Assembly: GCA_013398295.1 (NCBI GenBank)
Contig: VZSF01000111.1
Location: 124,001 to 188,000 of the forward strand
Direction of reading: 5' to 3'
DNA: 64,000 nt
From: Chionis minor
Taxonomy: Eukaryota > Chordata > Aves > Charadriiformes > Chionididae
In this document: one piece after another, positions 1 to 11,358 of the stretch
How the letters are laid out: each line of letters opens with the position of its first letter
Position numbering within the stretch: position 1 is the first letter of the stretch
Translations under genes and position numbers: made by a program
The notes under the pieces: generated by a model
Told to the model about the DNA's origin: nothing
The model's input: the letters and a program-made list of their open reading frames with translations, nothing else
The model's database searches: none

Positions 1-438
1 CACCTGGTTTGCAGCTTCATCTGCCTTTCCATTTCCTTGAATTACATTTGAATTTCCTTTTTGATGTGCTTTGATACGAATCAGTGCAACTTTAGGTTTC
101 TACACTGCTTCCAATAATTTTAGAATTTCTGTCCCATATTTTGTAGGTGTTCCATTAGCAGATAAAAGTCCATGTTCCTTTCATGTGGTACCATGGGAGT
201 GGATGACCCCAAAAGCATACTTGGAGTCTGTATAAATATTAACCCTTTTTCCCTCAGCCGGTTGACAGGAAGTGGCAGCATTACCTCCAAATACATCCGC
301 ATAAAAAGCAGAAATAATCACTGTGACAAGGAATTTATTTACTATTGGTTCTAAACCTTTCCTTGCTTCTATACTGATAGGATACTGTTTCCTTACCGGT
401 TGAGCTCCTGCTTTTAGTTCAGTTTTTACCAGTTCCAC
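1..438 (-). pseudogene. Pol fragment: start of reverse transcriptase joined to RNase H by an internal deletion
   Basis: The open frame 438-181 begins with the conserved amino end of gammaretroviral reverse transcriptase (a QYPIS-x-EAR motif around residues 19-26). After about 38 residues it passes directly into RNase H sequence, including a YTDS-x-YAFG motif with the catalytic aspartate at around residues 69-76. The fingers, palm (with the YxDD box) and thumb are absent. RNase H continues past 181 in another frame with an in-frame stop at 102-100, then shows an AHQKG...NGKADEAA stretch near 60-10. Integrase would follow outside the window. Confidence 0.8.
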
Positions 439-467
439 ATTTTCGCTCTCCCTGGTTTTTCCGTTGC

Positions 468-860
468 TCAGACAAGAGGATTAACAGCGTTCTTAATTTC
501 TTCTGGAATGGTTTCAAATTCCTCTGTCTCCATCTGTAACGAATAGATCTGAGCTTGCCAAGCATTAACCTCAGGAAAATGAACTTGGATCTTTCCATTT
601 TCAAAGACAATTTGCGCTCCTAACTTATTCAATAAATTCCATTCTATGAGAGGCATGGAATGCTCCGGTATGTACAAAAATTCATGCATTGCTGCCTTAT
701 CTCCAGTTTTGCATTTAAAGGTTTTAGAAATGGTTTAATTTCTTTCTTTCCCGTGACCCCAACGATAGGCATAGTAAATTTGCTCAGAGGTCCTTTACAA
801 GTATTTATAATATGTTGCTCCTGTGTCTACTAAGAAGTTAAAAGTTTCATCTCCCAGCTT
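468..860 (-). pseudogene. Retroviral aspartic protease remnant
   Basis: The active-site triplet DTG is encoded at 827-819 within an L-V-D-T-G-A-T context. The C-terminal part of the enzyme is the open stretch 689-468, which contains the flap-distal segment ending in a LLNKLGAQI-type motif. Between them an in-frame stop shortly after the active site and a shift of frame near 740-760 break the gene. The protease would have cut Gag-Pol; this copy is inactive. The order after gag and before reverse transcriptase is as expected. Confidence 0.78.
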
Positions 861-1019
861 TACTGGAACCAGGGTCTCAGCTGGGAGCTCCTTATTTTCT
901 GCCCCTGGTTCCCGTCATTCCGAATTATCATCCATCATTAGAAGATCCTCCTCAGGAGGGCTCGGTTTTTTACGTGCTCCTCCCTAGGATACCTGTTTCA
1001 AAAAATCCATTTTCTTCTG

Positions 1020-1061
1020 ACACTCATTTTTCCCATGCCCAAATTCCTTACAGTATGCACA
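1020..1061 (-). pseudogene. Nucleocapsid zinc knuckle (CCHC) remnant
   Basis: Fourteen minus-strand codons give the exact spacing C-x2-C-x4-H-x4-C of a retroviral CCHC zinc knuckle, which packages genomic RNA. It lies downstream of the capsid and upstream of the protease. A single knuckle fits gammaretroviruses; lentiviruses and alpharetroviruses usually have two. The frame breaks soon after it. Confidence 0.8.
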
Positions 1062-1278
1062 TTGATTCGGCCCTAATACTCTTTGCCCCTTGGTTTGAAT
1101 CAAGCCCTAAGCTTTTACCTCTTCCTGTTCTTCCACCTCTCCTAACACCTCCTCTGCCCCTGGAAAAGCCTCTATCTCTGTTAGGCATTTAACATTAGCA
1201 AAAGCAGTTACTAAAATTGCAGCCTTCTGTTTCCTGTCCTTTATTTTTTCTAACTCTTTGTTTTCCACTTCCTCTCTG

Positions 1279-1896
1279 TTAACTGAATACCTTATATGCA
1301 ATTCCAATCAACTGTGATACAGTTGTTCTGGTAACTCCATCCACCTTTTGTAATTTCTTTCTGATATCTGGGGACAATTGTCCGACAAATAAGGTAGTAA
1401 ATACTGTTCTATTTTCTTCATTTTCTGGGTCTAAATCCGTCAGTTTTCTGGCTATCTCACATAACTTGTCACAAAAGGCTGAGGGGTCCTCTCTCTTTCT
1501 CTGCATAACTTGTGTCAGTTTAGCAAGATTTTTTGGCCTTGAGGTCCCATTTTTAACTTCATATAGTATCAGTTGCTCATATTGTTTAATCATTAATTTG
1601 CCAACTTTCATATTAGGGTTCCAGTTAGGCTTTTGGATTAGCATGTAATCAGCTTGACCTTCTCTTGCATTTATCCTTTCATTTTCCATATTTGCTTTTT
1701 CCAGTACCATCCTTTTCTCTTCTGGAGTAAATAAGTTATTTAAAAGGACCTGAATATCCTGCCAATCCGGATTATGATTTTCAATAATCATTCTAAAACA
1801 ATGATACATTTTCTCTGGATTTTCCCTGTGTGATCCAGCTGACTCTTTCCAATGCATTAAATCAGAGGTAGTAAATGATACCATCACAAACACCAT
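1279..1896 (-). pseudogene. Retroviral gag capsid fragment (Gag_p30-like), open for 205 codons
   Basis: This is the longest intact reading frame of the provirus. It shows the features of a gammaretroviral capsid core: an SSD/TSD-L-x-x-W type start near residues 9-16, a TPEEK-type segment near residue 57, a conserved NLAKL stretch around residue 123, and a DPSAF...L motif around residues 137-145 in the major homology region. The frame ends before the nucleocapsid, which follows in another frame, so at least one frameshift lies between them. The ATG at its start is internal to a normal gag. No matrix-like sequence precedes it. Capsid would assemble the viral core; this copy is a fossil and I infer no host function. 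Confidence 0.85.
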
Positions 1897-1941
1897 CTTC
1901 CCCCTCGGGCCAACAGCCTGTGGGAGAGGAGACTCAAGAAT

Positions 1942-2078
1942 ATGGTCTAGAGAACAGGGACTTCAAGTAACACAGCGTCCTGTTCATTATTATTAGTTAA
2001 TTAAGGCTAACATGGTCCAGAGAATAGGGACTTCAAGCAACACGCCGTCCCATACATCATTAGTTAATAAATGCTAAC
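1942..2078. repeat. Two imperfect direct repeats of about 70 bp beside the provirus
   Basis: A unit beginning ATGGTCTAGAGAACAGGGAC at 1942 is followed directly by a second beginning ATGGTCCAGAGAATAGGGAC at 2012. Both continue through ACTTCAAG(T/C)AACAC and end in TTAGTTAAT...GCTAAC. They differ by scattered substitutions and small indels. They lie 3' to the capsid remnant, that is on its upstream side, so they may belong to the provirus leader or LTR, but I cannot assign them. Confidence 0.7.
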
Positions 2079-5000
2079 GTGACGGCTGACTTCTTAGGTG
2101 TGCCCCACACCAGATCTACCCTGCTATGGGTAAAGTGACTTTTGTTGTTTATTTCAGCCTCTGATTTGATTCCCATGTACTAAATGGGCAAAGGGAATGA
2201 AGAGCAAGGACGGTTTCCTGGTAAAAGTGGCAGAGTGCTGGTTTGGATCCTGTCTTTGTCTTTGCAGCAGCTGTAGTTTGGCCACCCGCAAGCCTGCTTT
2301 GAAGGACAATCTGTGGATCTTGGTGCCCCTATCAACAGGGACACAGTTACTCCCCGGGCCAGGCGTGGTTTGCAGGAGCCAAGGAGACAACTTGCTGGGC
2401 TTCATGCCATGAGTGCTGTCTGCTGGGCCTGGAAACGGAGTTGAGAGCTGCCTCATGGCCTGCGGTAGCTGATGGAACCGTGTTTAGGACCGATAAGGAA
2501 GCGAGGAGTGTGTTCTCTCCTAAATTTCCCTTTTTCATCTTTCTGCTTTCTCATCACCTCCTGCTGCACCTCCGTGGGGTGAGGCCAATGCAGCAGAAGC
2601 CATGGCCACAGGAAGAATGGGTATTAGGAGCTCCTTCATCCTGTGCTGCATCCCAGCCTGTCCTGGGCTCTGGAATGGCAGGGGGAAGAATCACCAAACT
2701 GAACAAGAGCCCTGAGAAATTTTCCCTTCCCCCTGCACAGGTAAAGGCAAATGAGCACGAGGGTTCAGCTTTTGCAAGGAGATGCTGACTCTTTCCCAGC
2801 GTACAGTATTTATCTCTCCCTACTAATTCTACTTTTTCCTTGTAACTTCTAACAATTGGTCTGATGCAGAAATTAGACTTGCATGAGTTTTGATGCTCCC
2901 TGTGTTCACCCAGAGCTCTCTCTGAAAACTGGCGTTAACATTTTCTGGTTTCCCATAGCAGTGCAGTGAAAGATGATATGCAGTAGCTCAGCACATAATT
3001 CATCAGTTTCATACTTGAGTTCTTAAAACCCCGGTACTTTGTCCTTGTTCACTCTACCAATTTATTATAAAACCTTTAACGTTAACTCTTAAGCTTGAGA
3101 CAGTTTCCTATTATTTTTCATAAGAGATGTGTTCCCGATACTCGGGCCAGCTCCTGACAAACTTTAAGCATAGAAGTGCTGGGTTTACATATAATGACAG
3201 TACCATGGTGGTACAGCTTGGTATGACTGCTCTTTATTTACAGGGTGAGGAAAGAAGTGTTAGCCCATTGATTAAGTATAAAGTACTGAAAACGGAGTAT
3301 TGATTTTGGTTGCATCTTTATGCTGCTGTAAGGTGTCAGTTCTGAACTAAGATCGGTGTGGGTGGTCTGGGACCTGAGCATGTTCCAGGCGCTCAAGTCA
3401 AAGCTGATCAATTTAAACTAAAAATGCTGTATGAATTTGTGAGGAATCTTTGTAGAAGATGACCTGAAATTTTTTTTTTTTAAGTTAACTCTGACTCCAG
3501 AAGATGTGGAGTAAAGTAAAAATCTTTGATATGTGATGTTTAAAAAAAAAAAAAAGCACTGATCAATCTAAGAGCTGGGAGAGATGAGTTCATTTCTAGG
3601 AGCTGGTCTAACTCCTAACTAACCCTTCCCCCCAAGCATCTTAGTCTTCACCTCATTAAAAAAATCACAACTTTGTAACATAAAGTGTCTGCTGTGATGA
3701 ATAAACGACCTATTTTGTAATTCACAGATCATTTAAACTCTAGCAGTTTCTTATTAATCTTGATAGCACAGTTGACAGACCAGACAAGTATATATATAAA
3801 AAAACCATCTTCTGCTTTAAAAAATTCTGGTAGATGCAGACACACATAGAATTGCTGCTAAAATCTCATTAAACTGTCATGTTTTCCTTTCCGCTTTTGC
3901 TAATCATCACAGCACTTGTGTAAATTGAACTTTTTAGCCCTGCTTTTTTCTAACTAGCTTGTTCAGAGACGGTACAGTCTTCCTGTGCGTTCCACTCGCT
4001 TCTCATGGGAGCTGGAACAGCTGATGGGAACTTTGAGGATGCCTTCTTGAGCTGCTTCATGCATCTGCGGCGCTACAGCAGAGGGCTGGGGGTGGATCTG
4101 AACGCTGACCTCCTGGTTTTACCTACTGTTGTAGGTTAGGCTACACATTAGCTCGCTTCCCATCTGTTTTGGACCACTCTGACTTGCTTTCTCCAGAACA
4201 AAGCCTGAGTATTGCTCTGTGAATGGCTCGCTCAAAGGCTGCTCTGGAGGGCAGGGTGGAAAAAAGGTTGCAAGAGAAGTGTCATCCTGTGTAGGCCCAT
4301 AATGCAAAGCCTGCTGAGATGGTGTGCTTAACCCTCCTCCCTCCCGCAGGCCATACTGGGGGATATGCAACACAGACTCTGACTCACGCTGGGAAAATAC
4401 CGCTCTGGTGGGCTGCAAAAAAGTCATCTCGCTTCTTTATGCACTTTGAACCGAGACATACAAAATAAGTATGTGGTGCCGTGGGACTCGGGGAGCCTTG
4501 AGGAAACCCAGGGCCAAGCGCTATGTAATTCTGATGGAGCCCTGGGTAGGACGAAGGGGAGCCAGGCTGTGCCGGCTGGCCTCGGGGCCAGGGTCAGTCC
4601 CTGCCCCCATCTGTGTTTAGCAGCACAGACATAGCAGGGGATGAGACCCAGAGGTTATCTCTGCAGAAGTGTGTTAGATGATTCTATAATAAATTTATTG
4701 AGCTCCAGCAGAACAGATGGATGCGTTGCCCCCACGGCTCTCATCAGATTCACTGTTTCATGGCTAGAAATCTTCCAATTTCCACCCTAAATTTATTTGT
4801 GGTTAGTTTATACATCGTTGAGTGTGCCGGCATTGTTCTTTTAGCTTTTCTTATTCACTGCAATTAGCCCTTCCTCCTTTCCCCCTTTCCCCTGTGCGCT
4901 TGCCGATGACAATAACCTTTTGAACTTCCATTGTCAGGCTAAACAAGTCCTGTCACTCTGAAATTTTACTGTATCTTGAAACTTGTTGGCTTGAAATGCA

Positions 5001-7109
5001 CCAGTTTCTCAGTTATCTGTCGGCTGCAATATACTGTACATATTTAACCCGCACCGTCAAGTGTGGGTTCTGCTCAGCCCAGTGTTAGGGAAAGGGTCGT
5101 GCTTGATTAAAAAAATCATATTTGCCCGCGTCTAAGTGTAACCTGAGCTGCTACGGAAAGAAAGCATCAGAATGTGGTAGGTAGCGCTTACTTTACCTGA
5201 GAAGATGCAAATGTTTGCCAGGCATTTGGGTATTACAGGAATAATGATGTGGATCACCTCTATTGACATTATATATATTCCTTGTAATGGTCCTGAAGCA
5301 GATGAAAACTTTTTTCCTTCTAGTTGTAGTGTATATTTGAACAGGTTAGTAGTGCAGCCTGGCTATGTCAGAAAGCACTGGATGTTCTGCAGAGCGCCGT
5401 TTTTCGCAGCACAAAATCGGGCTTTCATTGTTATGTTGGAACTGGCTCTTTCCGGGCTGCCAGTCAGTGACAGGAGCGGGGATGTTGCAGCGCACAGGGC
5501 AGAAATGTGGCCAGTTTTGAATACCTGCTTTACTAAGATGTTACTAAAAGCTCTTCCTGAAGCATTGCGTTCAGTACCGTGTGCAGAAGCTTCTTAATAA
5601 TTAGCTAAAATGCTGGCTTTCAGAGTCAAAAGCAAGTGCCCTCTGTTTCTGTTAGATGAATTCAAGGATTTGGTGATGCTCAGTTTCCTCTCACCGATCA
5701 TTTAAAATACTACATTTTTCTCCTATTAACGCACGTCTTCCCACTAATGCGAGTTGCTGTGCTCCTGTTATGCCCTCTGTCTCCACCGTAATCTAAGAAC
5801 ATCCATTTGACAACCAGTCTCTAATTAAGAGAGTTTTAAATTAAAATGACTGGCAAATTCAGAAACCTCTGAGCAACAGAGAAAATATCGAGTAAATATG
5901 CTTACAAATATTTATACCGGTTCAGATACGATAAAATATGTGCTGTGGCAAAAAGTACGCTCTAATTGAACAGTACCTGCTGTGTAAAATGAAACAAACT
6001 GTTATCAACATTTCCTCCTGTTAGGATTGTGAGCTTTTCATTGATTTTTGAGAGAGATGAACACTCGAAGATATTCAGGCAAATGTTACTTTTGTAGAAG
6101 CTGTTATTTTGACAGCGCAAAACTTGATAAGGCTCTATGAAGAAGTGTGATGCTCTCTCTCCAATTGGCAGTGCAAAGCTGAGGCTTCAGCTGGAAAGGG
6201 GATCTATAGGAGACAGTTTCCACCTACAGTCACTCACTCTCTTGTCCTGCATGGATTTCTGTCCAATTTTGGTGTCATACATCAAATCTCTAGAAAGTTT
6301 GGAGATTTGGAAGCACCAAGAATAATTTCTGTCGTTCTGCTTGCCTGCTAAGAAATGCCTAAGAAATGAGAGTAGAACAAACTTGGAGCAGCATGGGAGG
6401 AACTGGGAAATGGGGTGGATTAGCTAATGCTTCTCAGGTTTTGAGAGGGGCTTCTCTGGTCTGCCCCCAGCAGATTTTTAAATATTCATAAATGGGCCGA
6501 GTGGTTCCCATCTTCACTTCCCAGTTCTCTTTTTCCACGGAAGAAAGCAGCGAGGCTGGGGCTGTTGCCTGTTTCTGACTGCAGTTTGAAGAGGCTCGGA
6601 CTCCAGTGAAATCTGGTGGTGTTATCCCTGCCCTGACTACAGCAATTGCTCTTCCTCCAGGCACAGAGCGAGATAAAAGAGCAGCAGGAACGCCGGAGGG
6701 CAGTGGCGGCCCAACATCAGTGTCCTGCCGTTCCCTAAGGCACTGACCAGCAACCCTCCCTCTCCGCTTTCACAAAGGCTGAAAAAAGATTGATGTCATT
6801 CTGCAAATTCCAGATCGATCAACCGCTCTCCCCAGTGCCTGTCACTCCACACCCTGTTCCTTTCAACAATATTTCAGTCCCTTCCGTGATCCTTGCTATG
6901 TCCAGCATCAAAGGTCCAACAAGTAAAGGGTAACTGGTAGGTGATGCTTGGACAAAGATGGGATGGACAAAGGATGAACACGAAAAGGTGAAGATTTTAC
7001 TAAAAGGCTGAGAAGTGGGGCAAATTACAGAATGCCCCGTATCTGTTTCTATGCCAGGTTTATGTTAAAGAACGCCATGCTATTACTATGTATCTGTATT
7101 GGGAACTGC
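2079..7109. other. Non-coding stretch, probably intron of DCTD; no exon recognised
   Basis: I searched for the missing 5' exons of DCTD, which should encode the region before the HAE zinc motif, and did not find them here. The open frames in this stretch are short and resemble no family I know. Poly-A and poly-T runs occur at about 3470-3482 and 3542-3555. Otherwise I see unique AT-leaning sequence. Confidence 0.5.
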
Positions 7110-7435
7110 AGAATCATAGAATGGTCAGGGTTGGCAGGGACCTCTGGAGATCATCTGGTCTAACCCCCCTGCCAGAGTAGGTCCACCTACAGCAGGTTGC
7201 ACAGGATGGTGTCCAGGGGGGTTGGGAATGTCTTCTCTTCTCCAGACTAAAAAGACCCAACTCCCTCAGCCTTTCCTCATAGGAAAGGTGCTCCAGCCCC
7301 CTAATCATCTTTGTAGCCCTTCGCTGTCCCCTCTCCAGCAGTTCTCTGTCCTTCTGGAACTGGGGAGCCCAGAACCGGACACAGGACTCCAGCTGTGGCC
7401 TCACCAGGGCAGAGGAGAGGGGGAGGATGTCATGT
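7110..7435 (-). mobile_element. CR1 LINE fragment with an internal deletion
   Basis: The left end (AGAATCATAGAATGG) is the reverse complement of the CR1 3' octamer terminus, so the element points left. Read on the minus strand, the right half encodes the CR1 ORF2 segment with ILPL-x-SALVRP and [26 protein letters not shown]. The sequence then jumps near 7230 straight to the CR1 3' terminal region. Compared with the copy at 38941-39328, about 220 bp between GGGAATGTCT and the TTCTCTTC...AGACTAAAAAG segment are missing. The element is 5'-truncated and dead. Confidence 0.92.
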
Positions 7436-10400
7436 TGGTTAAGATGGCAGTATAAAAACATAGGTTAATAAATAAGTCAAAACTTAATGTGTGACAATCT
7501 GTACGCATTGAAATGTATTCTTTTCAATCAAGCACCATAGTTAGTGCGTAATTTCTCAAAATTCATAGTCAGGCTCAGTCAGTAATTAATCACATAGAAA
7601 GGTCGCTGCCCCCACCCCCTCCTTTTGATTGCTTCTTAAAAGGTGACATGTTATGGTGGTCCCTAGTCCAAAATCTTCGTCAAGCATCTGAGCCCTTAGA
7701 TGGTATTAAGAAGTCCTGTGGTTCTTACAAAATCACTAGTCAAACACTTTTAGTAGGTGGGCAGAGTACTTCTGCCTGCAGTCCACTAAGAGCATCGTCA
7801 TGTTAAGTGGTTAATCCTGAAAAATGACCATTAATAGGGTAAGTAGGGGTCTCTTATTTACCGGCAGGCTGGAGGATGAGTGCTACCTCAGATATGCCAC
7901 ACAAAGCAATATGCAATAAGAAAAGACAGAAACGCTAGCAATTAATGCTACCAGTAATGAAGCAGTCATTCCTCTGCTTGCTTTCCCCCCCGCCCCCATG
8001 AATATAGTAGCAGGTGGTGGGAATGTCAGAGCACACACTAACTTCTCGTTGCATGGTTATTTCTACAGCTAATGAAGCCTTTCGAGAATACTTTTCAAGC
8101 CACTTTTCCAGAACGGAAACCAGTGTTGCAAACTTAATATTATGATGGCTATATGTGAATATTATTTTTTTTAAAAAAAACAAAACACTGGGGGCCCCCA
8201 CAGGGTATTATAAAAATTATTAGTTTTACTAGTCTATTTAAATATACAGTTTTCAGAGTTTGGAATGCTGTGCACCTGTGAAAGGACATTTTAAGCTAGC
8301 TTCTTGCTGTGTGAGAGAGAACAATATGTAACTATTAGTAGGAGCTCTAACAGGTTCAAAAACTTCGTAACACGCCAAATGTGAACTGCTTAGTTATTAA
8401 CAAGAGGGATTTTGGACTTCTGGATTTGTTTTCTGTCTCCTTAATATTGTGTACAAAGTTGGGCTGGTCCATAAGAAAAATCTGGGGATAACAGACTACT
8501 GTGTCTACAAATCAGTTAACAGTCAATGCTAGAGGGAAGGCAGGATCAAGAATGATGGGACAAAGCATAAAATATTTGTCTGATGCCTCCGCCTTCTTAA
8601 GGACCATCTAGAATAACACCCCTTACAGGGACCAGTAGCAGATGTCTAGGGAAATACATAAACCAAAGAAACATGTGATGACAGTTCCCCAGAATATTCT
8701 TTCGAGTTCCAGCAACTGAGCCAAAATGGTTTTGTATTTAATAGCCCAGTAGACTAAAAAAAATCAAATACTGGAAGGAAAAAGATGACTTCTGGAATCA
8801 ATGCAAACTTGTAGTCCAATACTACTTTCTGCAGTAAGTGTGGTAAGAAATATTGGTTAGGCTGCAGTGTGCATGAAAAACCTGCCTCCTTTTGTTCTTC
8901 AAAGGAAAGCCCGCTGGGTTTGTTGGGCACCCCACTGCTTTTTGTCTTGGAACGATTAGTCTCTGTCTCTTATTACTGCCTCTGTATCTTCTTTCCACAC
9001 TGGAGAGTCCTAATTGTTCTTAACTTCAGATTGTGTTAAGATGATGGGGAGGCACAATTTCTCTTTTCCTTTGCTCCAGCTGATTATCTTCTATAAGTTA
9101 TTTTTGGCCTGAAATTGTTTTTTGCTTGGGAAGAGGTTTGTTGTTGAAAATTTGTAGAAGTCTGATGAAAGAGCCTTTCTTTCTCATCAGCGCAGGAAGG
9201 AAGCTTGTTGCGGTACCACTAACGAATCTTGTCTGGTTTTACAGCTGAAGATTTCCAAGTTTTAGTGAAGGAAAAATATCTATTGAAGGAATTAGGGGGG
9301 GTTTTGTTTTAGTTCTGCGAGCCTTTGAAAACATACCCTCATCCTTCCTTCTGGAGGCCTTCCATATTTTAGACTGCTGCCTAGAATGTGAGTATATTAT
9401 TCAAGGAAACTTAAGTGATATTTCTGTCCTGTTGACGTAACCTAGTTCCAGCTATGGAAATAATGACACTCTTTTTCATTCAGTCCTCTGTAACCCCAGA
9501 AAAGTAATTCTCTGACTGTTTATTGTGAAAGCTATATAAGATTAGTGCAACTCAGTAAGACACTTAGAGTTCAATGTATTTTCTGGATTTTCTAAATACA
9601 GGGGTTCATATAATTGTGTACCTTGTACACCTAGTGGCATATATTTAAAATACACTGTGACCCACTTACAGTTGCAAAAGAAACAATAATAGTAGTAATA
9701 GAAACCTTAATGTGATGGTGCTTGGGTTTGGGGTTTTTTTGTTAATTTCCTAATCTTTATGTTGGTTTCTGGCTTTTCCGGTGAGGAGAAGGTATGCGGA
9801 CAGCATGGTCACGGTGAGGCTGGGGACTGCTTGCAGAAGTCGATACTGAGTTTTCTTTATCAAGTGTTTGGTCCTTTGTGACGTGTCTGCATGGGAAAGC
9901 TTGTGCGCTCTAAGTTAGGCTGTAAATTTGTAGTGCATTAGCTGTTATGTAGAAAATTCCGTGTAGACATTTAGTGCATACGGAAAACATTTCCATTCAG
10001 CAAGGATTCCCACGTGGGTAAGGTCCTGCACTCCGTTATTCTTTGTGTGGTGAGATCATTCACACAGAGGTCAGTATATAGCAGCGAGTAGACTATGAAC
10101 TTGTGCTATGGAACTTTGCCTGGTTTAATTTTTGTGTGTACGCAAGGGAGAGGAGAACTACTTTTTTTTTTTAATTAAATCTGTTCTTCAAAACAAGCAG
10201 TTAGAAAAACTTAATGTTGTCTGCGCATACAGGTCTCTAAATGAACTCAAACCCTCACCCCACTTCTGCAGCTGTTTATGAAGTAAGTCAGGGCAGCAGG
10301 CAGTTTCTGCGTAGGTAGGTATATAAATTATGCAACTTGCTGGCATTCCTAGGAGTAAACGGGAAGTTCTGGCAGAGATTCTAATGTTTTTTTCAGAGGT

Positions 10401-11241
10401 TCGTGGTGGACGACAGAAACTGCGCTCTTCTCACCCGCGTTGGTAACACATTAGATAATCTGCTGATGTGTCCAGCATAAAAATGTCAACCCTAAGGTGT
10501 GATCTGTCCACAAAGAGCTGCTGCGGTATGGTGGAGTAAGGCAGGGTACTCCGTTGCTACCTGGCCTAGCTCAAATCCATGGAGAAATAGAGGACTGTTT
10601 TCCTGCTTGGGAAGTCTGGCACCTTTTAATGAGCAGTAAACTCACTTTAATATTAAAGCTGGGACGTTTTTATGGTTGAGTGTGTCTTGTGTATTCTTGG
10701 GGTGAGAGAATCACGCAGCAGCGCTGAGCCATTCTGAGACCCAGAGGACGGAGCTGCTCGGTTTTACTTCGCGATTCTCCTGCCTTTAAGAGTGCACAGC
10801 GCGCTCTTATAACCGTAAAACTGTTCCTATCTGTGCATGTAAACACATAAATGAGCTGTTTTATACTGGCAATTAGATACTCCAGAGAGTTGTGAAGCTG
10901 TGAGATATTGCTTCACTTAGGGTGGTTGCAACTACTTGGCCCACAGCCTACGGCTTTGTTGCCTGCAATAGGTGTTAGCAAATGGCAATGCTAATGCGCC
11001 TAATGATATCATTACTAATCGGCAGCCTGGTCAGAACAATTGACCTTCATTGATCTTGGTATTTCTGCTTTTATTTCTTCCTCTGCCCTTTATGACAAGC
11101 TGTGCAAGCTATTTGCCTTTGAAAGGATGTAAGCAGTTATATTGTAACACTTTAATTTTAGTTTGACTGATTTATTTTAATGAATGGTATAATGAATTCT
11201 TTCTTTTTTTTTTTCCTCTTTTTTTTTTTTTTAAAAATCAG
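7436..11241. other. Non-coding stretch, probably DCTD intron
   Basis: No exon, RNA gene or recent repeat is recognisable. A long pyrimidine tract at about 11201-11232 forms the polypyrimidine part of the splice acceptor of the next exon. This interval, with the sequence to its left, implies an intron of more than 9 kb upstream of the first visible DCTD exon. Confidence 0.5.
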
Positions 11242-11358
11242 TGTGCCATGCCGAATTGAATGCCATCATGAACAAAAACTCAGCTGATGTGAAAGGCTGC
11301 AGCATGTACGTTGCCTTATTTCCATGTAATGAATGTGCAAAGATCATCATCCAGGCAG
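11242..11358 (+). CDS. DCTD: DCTD catalytic exon (both zinc-binding motifs)
   Basis: The exon is 117 bp. It starts after a long T-rich tract and AAAATCAG, supplying the last two bases of a split valine codon, and ends GGCAG before GTAAGG. It encodes 38 full codons carrying the HAE motif near its start and PCNEC near its end, so both halves of the zinc site are on one exon. It ends with one base of a split glycine codon. Confidence 0.97.

Larger units (their letters stand above)
1..1920 (-). mobile_element. Degraded endogenous retrovirus, gammaretrovirus-like (class I), internally deleted
   Basis: Read on the minus strand, the pieces come in retroviral order: capsid (1896 to about 1300), a nucleocapsid zinc knuckle (1061-1020), protease (about 850-470), the start of reverse transcriptase (about 438-345), then RNase H (about 344-1), running off the left edge. 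The capsid resembles the Gag_p30 family of gammaretroviruses, which also typically carry a single zinc knuckle. Several stops and frame changes separate the pieces, so this is a dead copy. Most of reverse transcriptase is missing. I see no matrix region and no clear LTR on the right side; integrase and envelope, if present, would lie outside the window. The copy is antisense to DCTD and probably sits in one of its introns. Confidence 0.88.

Noticed and set aside
5205..5597. Open frame of 130 codons on the plus strand
   Set aside because: It resembles no known protein, has no splice or promoter context, and is the length expected by chance in 64 kb on six frames.
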